Shown: positions 25,988 through 34,514 of the stretch, one piece after another | Layout of the letters: every line of letters starts with the position of its first letter | How positions within the stretch are numbered: the stretch's first letter is position 1 | From: Anaerolineae bacterium | GTDB lineage: Bacteria; Chloroflexota; Anaerolineae; Anaerolineales; Villigracilaceae | Length of the DNA stretch: 63,949 nt | Assembly (NCBI GenBank): GCA_030123675.1 | Contig: JASJYH010000006.1 | Location: 1-63,949, forward strand | Direction of reading: 5' to 3' | Made by a program: the position numbers and the translations under genes | The notes under the pieces: model-generated | The model's input: the letters and a program-made list of their open reading frames with translations, nothing else | Databases searched by the model: none | What the model was told of the DNA's origin: nothing

Positions 25988-26647
25988 ATGAGCAGAGAAG
26001 ATGATATTCTCGACAGCTTATACGACCTAACGATTGATGGAGAGCGCGATAAAGTAGTTGCTCTAACGAACGAATCTTTGGAGCTGGGCATGGACCCGCT
26101 AGTGGTCCTGTTTGATGCCCTTATACCAGCCCTAGAGGAAGTCGGGCGCCAGTTTGAGGCGGGCACATTTTTTGTGCCCGAAATGCTGGTCGCTGCTAAA
26201 GCGATGCAAGGCGCCATGGATGTGCTTCGACCACTTTTGGCCAAAACCGATGCAAAACCCCTGGGTACCTTTGTTATGGGCACGGTCAAAGGCGACATCC
26301 ACGATATCGGGAAAAACCTATGCAATATCATGCTTGAGGGTGCAGGATTTAATGTGATAGATTTGGGCGTCAATGTCCAGGAGCAAACCTTTTTGGATGC
26401 TATCAGAGAGCACAAGCCCGACGCATTAGGATTGAGCGCGTTTCTAACCACCACTATGCCCATGTTTATTCCACTTATTGCGGCGATTGAAGAAGCCGGT
26501 TTACGGGATGGCCTGCTTATTTATGTCGGAGGCGCCCCAGTCACACAGGAGTATTGCGACAAAGTCGGTGCGGACGGATATTCCCCCAATGCCAGTGCCC
26601 TGGTGCGGCACCTGAAAGAAAAAATGGGAATAAAAGCGTCAGGGTAG
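25988..26647 (+). CDS. Corrinoid (B12-binding) methyl-carrier protein
   Basis: 219 residues with the two domains of methyltransferase cognate corrinoid proteins: a helical cap (about 1-90) and a Rossmann B12-binding domain (about 91-215). The cobalt-ligand motif GDIHDIGKN places the axial histidine at H105; LSAFLTTTM and YVGGAPVTQEYCDKVGADGY complete the binding site. A strong AAGGAG lies 7 nt upstream of the ATG. It should accept a methyl group from the UroD-type enzyme and pass it to the pterin-binding enzyme at 20289. The ATP-dependent corrinoid activator (RACo/RamA type) such systems need is not in the window. Confidence 0.92.
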   Translation: MSREDDILDSLYDLTIDGERDKVVALTNESLELGMDPLVVLFDALIPALEEVGRQFEAGTFFVPEMLVAAKAMQGAMDVLRPLLAKTDAKPLGTFVMGTVKGDIHDIGKNLCNIMLEGAGFNVIDLGVNVQEQTFLDAIREHKPDALGLSAFLTTTMPMFIPLIAAIEEAGLRDGLLIYVGGAPVTQEYCDKVGADGYSPNASALVRHLKEKMGIKASG

Positions 26648-26746
26648 GTCTTGGATATGATTTACAAAGCCCTCATCGTTGTATAAGGATATTTCTGTAA
26701 ACTCTCAATAATATTCCCAGCCTAAAAATTAAACAATACGATTTCC

Positions 26747-26796
26747 AAACATCTCTTCATCGATTATTTGGTGAAGAGATGTTTATTTAATATTTT
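26747..26796 (+). terminator. Terminator closing the catabolic island
   Basis: AAACATCTCTTCA (26747-26759) pairs perfectly over 13 bp with 26772-26784, loop of 12 bases, followed by a T-rich tail to about 26796. Flanked by a + strand gene and - strand genes, so it can act in both directions. Confidence 0.85.
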
Positions 26797-26804
26797 GTTG
26801 GTAT

Positions 26805-26933
26805 TCAAGGAATTTGTTCAACGCGATTGATAAAATTGGAGGCCGCCTCAAAGACCTGATCTTTGTCCGCATCCCTCGTGAAAACATGGCCTGCTTCCAT
26901 TATATAAATTTTTGTTCTATCTGACGTGCCTAG
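26805..26933 (-). pseudogene. C-terminal remnant of an alpha/beta hydrolase
   Basis: On the minus strand, the frame ending at TGA 26805-26807 reads DRTKIYIMEAGHVFTRD and continues with a DADKDQVFEAASNFI segment. This is the end of a carboxylesterase-like alpha/beta hydrolase with the catalytic His region (AGHVFTRD). There is no room for the rest of the gene: DNA upstream in this direction is already the tag gene, whose frame overlaps by a few bases, and the frame is closed at 26961-26963. A deletion has fused the tail to the end of tag. Confidence 0.5.
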
Positions 26934-27475
26934 GCCCGTGTCCAAGGGGGATTTTGTGATTTAACTTCGAGAAAGATGGGACAATTAACTTCATGTGCAC
27001 CTTTTATGTAGCCCGTACTTGTCAAAAACTCACGCACAATTTCACCGCCCACGAATTTGAAATTCTTCCTAAAGAGCTTTACCCAGTCTTCTAATTCTTG
27101 TGGGTAATGCGCGTCCAGCCAGCCCCTGAAAGAACCGTATTTTGCTTTCAATTCCAAGATGCGCCGGGCGTTTTCAATTGCTGCATTAACCTTTAATTTG
27201 TTGCGGATGATACCTGCATCTGATAGCAATCGCCCTCTGTCAGGTTCTCTGTAATCTGCTATTTTCTCAATCTCAAACCCATCATATGCGCGTTGGAAAT
27301 TATCAGCTTTCTTAAGAATAGTGAGCCATGAAAGTCCGGCCTGATTAATTTCTAGGATCAAGCGCCCGAACAATTGATTGTCATCGTCAATGGGAAAGCC
27401 ATATTCGGTGTCGTGATAATTCTTATTGAATTCATCTTCGGGGTGTTCGAGCACGTATTGGCAATAAGTAGTCAT
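26930..27475 (-). CDS. tag: DNA-3-methyladenine glycosylase I
   Basis: 181 residues. Base-excision repair enzyme removing 3-methyladenine. The zinc-knot ligands of Tag are present: Cys in TTYCQYV, His in NYHDTEYG, and His and Cys in GAHEVNCPIF. QAGLSWLTILKK is the conserved catalytic-region motif. ATG 27475 is preferred to an upstream TTG at 27490, because GGAG lies 9 nt before it and the N-terminus then matches the family. Last gene of the folC-lon-M24-tag minus-strand run. Confidence 0.88.
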   Translation of the reverse strand: MTTYCQYVLEHPEDEFNKNYHDTEYGFPIDDDNQLFGRLILEINQAGLSWLTILKKADNFQRAYDGFEIEKIADYREPDRGRLLSDAGIIRNKLKVNAAIENARRILELKAKYGSFRGWLDAHYPQELEDWVKLFRKNFKFVGGEIVREFLTSTGYIKGAHEVNCPIFLEVKSQNPPWTRA

Positions 27476-27518
27476 AAGGATGTTCTCCAAAGCACATTGG
27501 AAATCCGTGGCAATTAAT

Positions 27519-28625
27519 TTACCCCACTATCAGCATTTCGCGCGCTGTATCACTTAAGCTTTCAGAACCTGAATCAGTTATGACTACATTATCTTCGATC
27601 CGAACACCATTACGGCCGGGAAGATAAATCCCCGGTTCAATTGTATAGGTCATACCTGGTTCCAATATTTGCATATTATCCCCGCGTATGTAAGGCTGCT
27701 CGTGGCCTTCTATCCCAATGCCGTGACCTGTACGATGCGTGAATTGTTTCCCATAGCCAGACTCTTCGATCACAGCCCGTGCGGAATTGTCCACCTCGGC
27801 GCAGGCCAGACCTGGTTTTCCAGCCGCGCGCCCGGCCGCATTGGCTTCTTGTACGATTTTGTGGATCTTCGCGTACTCAGAATCTACTTTCCCGACTGCG
27901 AATGTACGGGTCAGGTCTGAGATGTAACCATCTATAGTCGCGCCAAAATCGATCACCAGCAGATCACCCACCTGCAGTTTTCGTTCTGTGGGGCTGGCAT
28001 GCGGGTTGGCAGAATTTGGTCCGCTTGAGACGATCGGAGAAAAGGGGAACTCTAGATCTGAGCCATTGCGCAACAATTGGATCCCCAACTCAGCAGCCAA
28101 TTCCTTCTCGGTCATCCCGATTTTTATCAGCGGGATGGTTGCTTTGAGCGCGGCTTGTGCCACTTTGACCGCCTTACGCATCAATTCGATCTCAGCTTTG
28201 TCTTTCTTCAATCGCAGTAAGCCTAAGATCTCACTTGCATCCTGGAAATCGGCACTAGGTGCGCCGGCTTTTATAAAATTATATTCGAGCAAACGCATTC
28301 GTTCTGACTCAAGACCGATACGCTTCCCGTCCAGACCTAAGGCCAGCATGGCGTTCCGAAAAACCGCATTCCATTCTGACGGGTTTTCACCGTATGCAAA
28401 GGGCTGCACCGGATAAGGGATTTGTTCCACTTTTAGGATTTCTAATTCCGGGAGTACAAGTGCTGGTTCTTGATCTTTTGCTATCAGTAAAATGACCGGG
28501 CGTTCCATTAAATGGAATTTCACCCCTGTTAGATATATCAGGGTAGGGCCGGGATTTAGGGCCACGGCATCCAGGCTTGAGTTCCGGAGAGAAGCGTTGA
28601 GTTTTTTTAATCGAGCAGTAGTCAT
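27519..28625 (-). CDS. M24-family Xaa-Pro aminopeptidase/dipeptidase
   Basis: 368 residues. N-terminal creatinase-like domain to about 130, then the pita-bread metallopeptidase domain. Dinuclear-metal ligands are visible as the two Asp of VIDFGATIDGYISDLTR, His of HRTGHGIG, Glu of YTIEPGIY and Glu of VRIEDNVV. It removes N-terminal residues before proline in the cytoplasm. ATG immediately follows the lon stop with no spacer, so it is translated from the same messenger. Whether it is an aminopeptidase P or a prolidase cannot be decided from sequence. Confidence 0.9.
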   Translation of the reverse strand: MTTARLKKLNASLRNSSLDAVALNPGPTLIYLTGVKFHLMERPVILLIAKDQEPALVLPELEILKVEQIPYPVQPFAYGENPSEWNAVFRNAMLALGLDGKRIGLESERMRLLEYNFIKAGAPSADFQDASEILGLLRLKKDKAEIELMRKAVKVAQAALKATIPLIKIGMTEKELAAELGIQLLRNGSDLEFPFSPIVSSGPNSANPHASPTERKLQVGDLLVIDFGATIDGYISDLTRTFAVGKVDSEYAKIHKIVQEANAAGRAAGKPGLACAEVDNSARAVIEESGYGKQFTHRTGHGIGIEGHEQPYIRGDNMQILEPGMTYTIEPGIYLPGRNGVRIEDNVVITDSGSESLSDTAREMLIVG

Positions 28626-31106
28626 TTAGTCTTCTTGACTACCGTCCTGATCATCCGACTTTTTGCGAGGTCTAGGCGGTTCAATGACGACTTCCGGTGA
28701 AAGCGCCCATTTGATAACCTGATCCATGTGGGTGATCGGGACAAGCTTCAATTCCGCCTTGGCAGATTTCGGTATATCTACCAAATCTTTTAGATTCTTC
28801 TCTGGCAACAAAACAACTTTTAGGCCTGCTCGATGGGCAGCCAATACTTTCTCGCGCACGCCCCCGATTTGCAGCACCCTTCCGCGCAGGGTAATTTCAC
28901 CAGTCATGCCGATTTCACAATATACTGGTCGCCCGGTGAGCACTGAAGCGATGGCGGTTGCCATAGAGATTCCTGCGGAGGGGCCATCCTTGGGAATTGC
29001 ACCTTCCGGAAGATGAACATGAATGTCCAAACGATCGAAAATTTCAAGATCAATCTCAAAAAATTCAGCGCGTGACTTTATATAGGTTAAAGCGGCCTGC
29101 ACAGATTCTTGCATTACATCCCCTAATTGGCCAGTCATTTGTAATCCGCCTTTGCCTTCCAAGACTGCCACTTCAACCGGCATAATCTCGCCGCCGTTCT
29201 CGGTCCAGGCCAATGATTGCACCACTCCGACTTCGTCCTGTCGCTCCGCTTCGGTTGCGAAATATTGTTGTGGTCCAAGAAGTTTCTCAATTACCTTTGG
29301 GGTAACCTGATTAGAATACTTCTTGCCCTCAGCCATCAAACGTGCAATTTTTCGGCAGACGCGGCCGATCTCACGCTCCAAATTACGGACGCCGGCTTCA
29401 TAGGTATACTCACGGATTAGTTTTTTCAAGGCGGCGCTCTCAAATTTCAAATCGATTTTTCCTACGCCGTTCTCTTCAATTTGACGCGGGATTAGATAGC
29501 GCGTGGCAATTTCCAGCTTTTCTTCTTCGATATAACCAGGGAATTCGATCACTTCCATACGGTCGAGCAATGCCGACGGGATCGGCCCAAGGGAGTTGGC
29601 GGTTGTTACAAACAAGACTTTTGATAAGTCAAATGGGATTTCTAAGAAATGATCGCTAAAGGCAAAATTTTGCTCGGGGTCCAGAACTTCAAGTAAGGCA
29701 GAAGAAGGATCACCGCGAAAATCAGAGCCTAGCTTATCAATTTCATCCAGCATAAACAAAGGATTGGCGGTCCCGCCGCGTTTTATGGTTTGTATTATGC
29801 GGCCGGGAAGTGCGCCAATATATGTGCGCCGATGGCCGCGAATCTCCGCTTCGTCACGCACGCCCCCAAGGGAAACGCGCAAAAACTCTCGCCCTAGGGA
29901 ATCGGCAATCGAGCGCCCCAATGAGGTTTTGCCGGTCCCAGGTGGGCCTACAAAGCACAAGATCGGCTGGCGATTCTTCTTTGGTTTTAGCGAACGGACT
30001 GCTATATATTCAAGAATCCGTTCCTTGGCTTTTTTCAAGGCATAATGATCGCGCTGCAGAATTCTAGCCGCATGTTTTACATTAAGATTGTCTTCGCTGA
30101 ATTTTGTCCACGGCAGATCTACGATCCAGTCCACATATGTGCGGATGATGCCCACTTCGGGCGCCATTGGCGGCATCTGTGATAATCGTTCAATTTCTTT
30201 GAGCGCAATCGCTTTGGGTTCATCTGGCAGTTTGGCTTTTTCAACTTTTTGTCTTAATTCATTGATATCACGTGTCCAAATATCGGTTTCGCCCAACTCG
30301 CTTTGTATGGCTTTCATCTGCTCACGCAGATAAAACTCGCGTTGACTACGGTCTACTTCAGATTGCACGCGGTCGTGAATCTCGTCTTCCAACTCAAGCA
30401 CATCCACTTCTTGTGCTAGCAATTTGTTGAGATGCTGTAGTCGCTTTTGGGGCTCTTTTATGAGCAACAATTTCTGCTTCTCTTTAGAATTCAGAGATAG
30501 CGAAGTGACGATCATATCTGAAAGCCAGCCCGGATCGGAAATATTCAGAGCGAAGAGGTGTGCTTCTTCAGGTATCGATCGGTCGAGTTGAATACAACGC
30601 TCGAACAAATCAACTGCTGAGCGCATTAGCGCTTCGGTTTCACGGTCGGGAGTTTGCGGTTCAATAATAGGGCGCGCACGCACTTGGATATAAGGAGTGG
30701 TTTGTAGAAATTCCACAATCTCCACTCGTCGCCGTCCCTGCACGAGCGCGGAGTGAGAACCATCAGGCATCGAAAGCAAGCGTCCAACGGCCATCTCGAC
30801 ACCCAAATCCAAAAAGTCTTTTGGGCCGGGCTTGTCGATCTCTGAATCGCGTTGGACTAAGCCTATGATGGTTTGGTCATTCAATTGCGCTTCCTGCACA
30901 GCCAACAATGAGGCTTCTCGGCCAACAAACAACGGCGAGACCATCTTTGGGAATATGATCAGATCCCGCAAAGGCAATACCATGGCAGTGATCAAGCCAT
31001 CTTCATCCAACTCCATGGTTGGAATGCGATAAAGCTCTTCTGTGCGCTGTGTGAGCGCCAGATTAAAGTTATCTTCTTCTTCGTTCCAGTCGGTGTGATT
31101 ATCCAT
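28626..31106 (-). CDS. lon: ATP-dependent protease Lon
   Basis: 826 residues, typical length. LON substrate-binding domain at about 40-240, coiled linker, AAA+ domain with Walker A GPPGTGKT (387-394) and Walker B LFMLDEID (about 450-457), and C-terminal protease domain with the catalytic dyad S710 (PKDGPSAG) and K753 (REKVLAAH). It degrades damaged and regulatory proteins in the cytoplasm. The start overlaps the end of folC by 8 nt. The C-terminal tail is charged ([12 protein letters not shown]). Confidence 0.97.
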   Translation of the reverse strand: MDNHTDWNEEEDNFNLALTQRTEELYRIPTMELDEDGLITAMVLPLRDLIIFPKMVSPLFVGREASLLAVQEAQLNDQTIIGLVQRDSEIDKPGPKDFLDLGVEMAVGRLLSMPDGSHSALVQGRRRVEIVEFLQTTPYIQVRARPIIEPQTPDRETEALMRSAVDLFERCIQLDRSIPEEAHLFALNISDPGWLSDMIVTSLSLNSKEKQKLLLIKEPQKRLQHLNKLLAQEVDVLELEDEIHDRVQSEVDRSQREFYLREQMKAIQSELGETDIWTRDINELRQKVEKAKLPDEPKAIALKEIERLSQMPPMAPEVGIIRTYVDWIVDLPWTKFSEDNLNVKHAARILQRDHYALKKAKERILEYIAVRSLKPKKNRQPILCFVGPPGTGKTSLGRSIADSLGREFLRVSLGGVRDEAEIRGHRRTYIGALPGRIIQTIKRGGTANPLFMLDEIDKLGSDFRGDPSSALLEVLDPEQNFAFSDHFLEIPFDLSKVLFVTTANSLGPIPSALLDRMEVIEFPGYIEEEKLEIATRYLIPRQIEENGVGKIDLKFESAALKKLIREYTYEAGVRNLEREIGRVCRKIARLMAEGKKYSNQVTPKVIEKLLGPQQYFATEAERQDEVGVVQSLAWTENGGEIMPVEVAVLEGKGGLQMTGQLGDVMQESVQAALTYIKSRAEFFEIDLEIFDRLDIHVHLPEGAIPKDGPSAGISMATAIASVLTGRPVYCEIGMTGEITLRGRVLQIGGVREKVLAAHRAGLKVVLLPEKNLKDLVDIPKSAKAELKLVPITHMDQVIKWALSPEVVIEPPRPRKKSDDQDGSQED

Positions 31107-32433
31107 TAATTTCTATCGGGGAATTTAGCTTGTCCCAGGCTGTCACTACTTCTGCGGTGACGAACATCGAACCAGCAGAAAGCACAATGCTACCATCTTT
31201 TTCAGATAATTCCAGCGCACGATGCAAGGCTCTTTCGACGGGTTCTAACGCTTCAAACTTGATCCCAACTTGCTCCGCCACCCGACAAATTTTCTCCGGC
31301 TCCAATGCCCGTGGATGGTCGGCTCGGGTGACAACTAGCTTCTTGATCTTAGACTTCATCTCAACGAACATACCTTGCAGGTTTTTGTCTTCGGAGGCCC
31401 CAAGAATTAGGGTTACTTGATGCTCAGGGAAATATGTGTTCAAGGTTTGACACATTCTCGCAAATGAATCTTGATTGTGCGCGGTCTCAAAAATGACCGG
31501 TGGATCACGGCGCGCGATTTCAAAGCGACCGCGCCACTTGGCAGAAGCAAAGCCTTTTTGGATTGCTTCGTCAGGGACATTGAATCCACTGGTTTTGAGA
31601 GCGGCGTAAGCGACAGCTGCATTCTCGATCTGATGCTCGCCAAGGAGCGGTATCCTTATTTTTAGGGGTGGCAGGTTTGGGGCTTGGACCTGAAGCGTTT
31701 GTCCGTCCAGTGAGTGCGAAAGGGACCTACAAGTAATATCTCGCCCAACCAGGCTAAAATCACAACCGGCTTCCAGTGCAGTCATTTCAAGAACTTTGAG
31801 GGCCTCATCTTTTTGGGGTGCAGCGACAACCCCCACGCCGGGTTTGATGATACCGGCCTTTTCGCCTGCAATTTCTGCCAATGTGTCACCTAGTAGGAGT
31901 GTGTGATCGTATGAAAGTGAAGTGATGACTGAAACTCGCGGCGTGACGATGTTGGTGGCGTCCAGCCGGCCGCCAAGCCCAACTTCGATCACGGCTGCTT
32001 CACAGCCCTGGCGGGCAAAATAGAGGAACCCAAGTGCGGTTGTGATCTCGTAGGTGGTCAAACGAGGAACGCGCGCGACCGCAGGCTTGATTTCGTCAAC
32101 CAATACGGTAAGGTCTCCATGAGAAATGGGTTGACCATTTACCTGGATGCGCTCGCAGAAATCCCATAAATGCGGAGAGGTATAAAGGCCGGTCTTGTAT
32201 CCGGCTGCCTGTAACGCGCTGGCAGCCATCACGCTGACCGACCCTTTGCCCTTCGTGCCGGCGACATGAATTATGGGATATTTGGCTTCGGGTTCGCCAA
32301 TTTCGGCCATCAAAGCGCGCATGCGCGCAAGGTTGAATTCGGCCTTGATTAAGTCTGAAACTGGTTTGCGACTATAATCAATGTAAGAGTACAGGTAATC
32401 GAGGCCCAAATTGTAGGCTTTCTCAGTGTCCAT
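31099..32433 (-). CDS. folC: Folylpolyglutamate synthase/dihydrofolate synthase
   Basis: 444 residues from ATG 32433; the open frame extends to a TTG at 32511, which would add 26 residues not usual for FolC. Mur-ligase fold: P-loop VAGTKGKGSVS, the SPHLWDFCERI motif, EVGLGGRLDATN and the C-terminal Rossmann part with LILGASEDKN. Adds glutamates to folates and may add Glu to dihydropteroate. It is the first gene of the folC-lon-M24-tag run, divergent from the small membrane gene at 32553. Folate supply is also relevant to the methyl-transfer island, but there is no sign of joint regulation. Confidence 0.9.
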   Translation of the reverse strand: MDTEKAYNLGLDYLYSYIDYSRKPVSDLIKAEFNLARMRALMAEIGEPEAKYPIIHVAGTKGKGSVSVMAASALQAAGYKTGLYTSPHLWDFCERIQVNGQPISHGDLTVLVDEIKPAVARVPRLTTYEITTALGFLYFARQGCEAAVIEVGLGGRLDATNIVTPRVSVITSLSYDHTLLLGDTLAEIAGEKAGIIKPGVGVVAAPQKDEALKVLEMTALEAGCDFSLVGRDITCRSLSHSLDGQTLQVQAPNLPPLKIRIPLLGEHQIENAAVAYAALKTSGFNVPDEAIQKGFASAKWRGRFEIARRDPPVIFETAHNQDSFARMCQTLNTYFPEHQVTLILGASEDKNLQGMFVEMKSKIKKLVVTRADHPRALEPEKICRVAEQVGIKFEALEPVERALHRALELSEKDGSIVLSAGSMFVTAEVVTAWDKLNSPIEING

Positions 32434-32552
32434 AGGATAAGATTGTAAATCTAAATTCGGTTCCCGTAAATTATACTTTGATGCAAGTTGGTCTTTGAAT
32501 GGTATGATCAAATATTCAGTTTTGGGCCTAACCTTATAAGAAGGAGAGCATT

Positions 32553-32891
32553 ATGAAAAACCTTAGTATCAAACATTATGGGATCATCCTATTCACCCTA
32601 GCGACGGCTGTCTTACATCTCAAACTGATCCCGGATATTGGATTCACCCTAAACGGGCTGGGTTATCTGGGTCTCTTAGGGGCCTACTTCCTACCGATCG
32701 CCTTCTTCCAGAGTCGTCACAAATTGGTCTGGTGGGTGCTGTTTGGGTACACCTTATTAACAATCATTTTGTGGGTAATAATGGGTGAAATGCAATTTGA
32801 TGCAAGCCCTGGCGCGATGATTGGTTACTATGCCAAGGCCGCCGAAGTAGCCTTGCTGATCTTGCTTTGGATCGATAAACCCGCGAAATAA
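32553..32891 (+). CDS. Small four-helix membrane protein
   Basis: 112 residues with four hydrophobic helices (about 10-28, 34-52, 58-78, 88-108) and a positively charged end. AAGAAGGAGAG precedes the ATG. No family recognised. Divergently oriented from folC with 119 nt between the two starts, which must hold promoters for both. Confidence 0.75.
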   Translation: MKNLSIKHYGIILFTLATAVLHLKLIPDIGFTLNGLGYLGLLGAYFLPIAFFQSRHKLVWWVLFGYTLLTIILWVIMGEMQFDASPGAMIGYYAKAAEVALLILLWIDKPAK

Positions 32892-33053
32892 GTTACTTGT
32901 TACGCTTTTGTAGCAGGGGTTTTACATGCCCCAGGTCCAAATTGTTTATAAAATAGTGGCTGGCTCTACAAACTTGTAATATTTTCGTGCGGTATATTGA
33001 CGCCTCAATAGGTCATGAGTGTCCTCACAAGATAACGCGATTCAGAAAGTTTA

Positions 33054-33335
33054 ATGGTCGGCATTCTCACCATTCACCTACATCTGCCGGGTTGTGCTTC
33101 GCTAAAAGAAAAACGCGGACGCCTCAAGCCGCTGATGAATCAACTACACAAGAAGTTTAACGTTTCAGTGGCTGAGATGGAACGCCAAGATATGTGGCAG
33201 GAAGCGGTCATTGCCTGTGCACTGGTCAACAATAATGGCACCCAAATCCAACGCTCGTTGCAAAGTGTGGTGAAATGGTTGGAAGGCAATTGGCCTGATG
33301 GGGATGTAATCGATGAGAAAATTGAAATTATTTGA
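33054..33335 (+). CDS. DUF503 (YlxP-like) protein
   Basis: 93 residues. The pattern MVGILTIHLHLPGCASLKEK, a KPLMNQLHKKFNVSVAEM helix and a C-terminal IDEKIEI strand identify DUF503/YlxP, a small conserved protein usually found near infB and rbfA and thought to link to ribosome maturation. Here it stands alone, without those neighbours. ATG start with weak upstream purines. Confidence 0.85.
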   Translation: MVGILTIHLHLPGCASLKEKRGRLKPLMNQLHKKFNVSVAEMERQDMWQEAVIACALVNNNGTQIQRSLQSVVKWLEGNWPDGDVIDEKIEII

Positions 33336-33401
33336 TGTCATTCCCCGATGGGGACGATGTGCGTATAGTATAGGCACTGACATAGGAAATAAGGTGATAT
33401 T

Positions 33402-34193
33402 ATGGATTTAGGACTAAAAGACAAACGCGCCTTTGTCGCCGGCGCCTCCCGCGGACTAGGATTCGCGACTGCGCTGGGACTGGCCAAGGAAGGCTGCAAA
33501 CTAGTCATCAACAGCCGGGATGAATCCAATATAAAGTTTGCAGCTGAAAAAATTGCATCCGAGACTGGCGCTCAGGTCAGTGGCTTGGCTGGTGATGTCG
33601 GCGAGAAGAGCGTTGTCGAAAAACTGGTCATTGAGGCCGCCAAAATATTGGGCGGCCTGGATCTATTGCTCACCAACGCAGGTGGGCCCCCGCCGGGTTC
33701 ATTTGAAAGCCACTCTGACGAAACATGGCAAAAGGCGATTGATCTATCGTTCATGAGTCATGTGCGCTTTATCAATTCGGCTTTGCCATATTTACGGAAA
33801 TCCGATGCGGCCAGTGTATTAACGGTCACATCCATTTCAGTGAAACAACCCGTCGAGAATTTGATTCTCTCTAATAGTGTGCGTAGCGCGACGGTCGGAT
33901 TAACCAAGTCGCTGGCGCTTGAATTGGGAAAAGACGGCATCCGCTTTAATTCCATTTTGCCAGGCTGGACGGAGACAGAAAGAATTGTTGAACTGATGGC
34001 TGCTCGGGCTGAGGCCAACAATTCCACGCTCCAGGAAGAAGCGGACAAACAATCTGCACAGGCTCCTTTAGGGCGAATGGGAACCCCTGAAGAATTTGCC
34101 AATGCAGCGGTATTCTTGCTTTCACCGGCAGCTTCCTATATCACGGGAGTCATGTTGAATGTAGATGGGGGCATGTACAAAGGAACCCTGTAG
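33402..34193 (+). CDS. SDR-family protein with atypical active site
   Basis: 263 residues, SDR fold with the GASRGLG nucleotide loop (14-20), TNAGG and VDGGMYKG. The catalytic serine region reads TVTSISVKQP (about 141-150). Where the YxxxK motif should be, the sequence is S157-NSV-R161, so both Tyr and Lys are missing. This arrangement is known from an SDR subgroup with an LSNxxR signature, which may use other residues. AAGGTGAT precedes the ATG. Its substrate is unknown, and it is not part of the catabolic island. Confidence 0.82.
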   Translation: MDLGLKDKRAFVAGASRGLGFATALGLAKEGCKLVINSRDESNIKFAAEKIASETGAQVSGLAGDVGEKSVVEKLVIEAAKILGGLDLLLTNAGGPPPGSFESHSDETWQKAIDLSFMSHVRFINSALPYLRKSDAASVLTVTSISVKQPVENLILSNSVRSATVGLTKSLALELGKDGIRFNSILPGWTETERIVELMAARAEANNSTLQEEADKQSAQAPLGRMGTPEEFANAAVFLLSPAASYITGVMLNVDGGMYKGTL

Positions 34194-34430
34194 AATTTAC
34201 AAGACAAGCTTGCGAAGGTTGGGATCCTTCGGCTCTGTTTCAAGGCGAGCCATTGCAAGTTTTACTTACTGTGAGTTGGATTAATATCTGAACTCCAATA
34301 GCTGTTATATATCTGTGTTTTGGTCGTTCAAAATTCTCTTACAGAGTGCGGCGTAAATAGCTGAACCAAAACTCTGTTGTATTAGAGCCAACCCGTATAA
34401 GCAAGTTTGTAGTTTTATACAAGGAGCAGT

Positions 34431-34496
34431 ATGAACATAGAATCAGGTACAATCTGTGTTCGTTTCTCTTGTAACCCCCAAGGTTTATCCTTATAA
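34431..34496 (+). CDS. Short ORF (21 codons) with strong ribosome binding site upstream of murJ
   Basis: ATG 34431 is preceded by AAGGAG at 34421-34426 with ideal spacing; the frame MNIESGTICVRFSCNPQGLS... ends at TAA 34494-34496. The following murJ ATG at 34515 has no clear Shine-Dalgarno. The ORF may be a leader peptide or translational enhancer for murJ, or chance. It lies in the 321-nt gap 34194-34514, which otherwise shows only a small CGAAGG/CCTTCG hairpin at about 34214-34232 after the SDR gene. Confidence 0.35.
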   Translation: MNIESGTICVRFSCNPQGLSL

Positions 34497-34514
34497 GAAT
34501 AAACAAATGAATTT

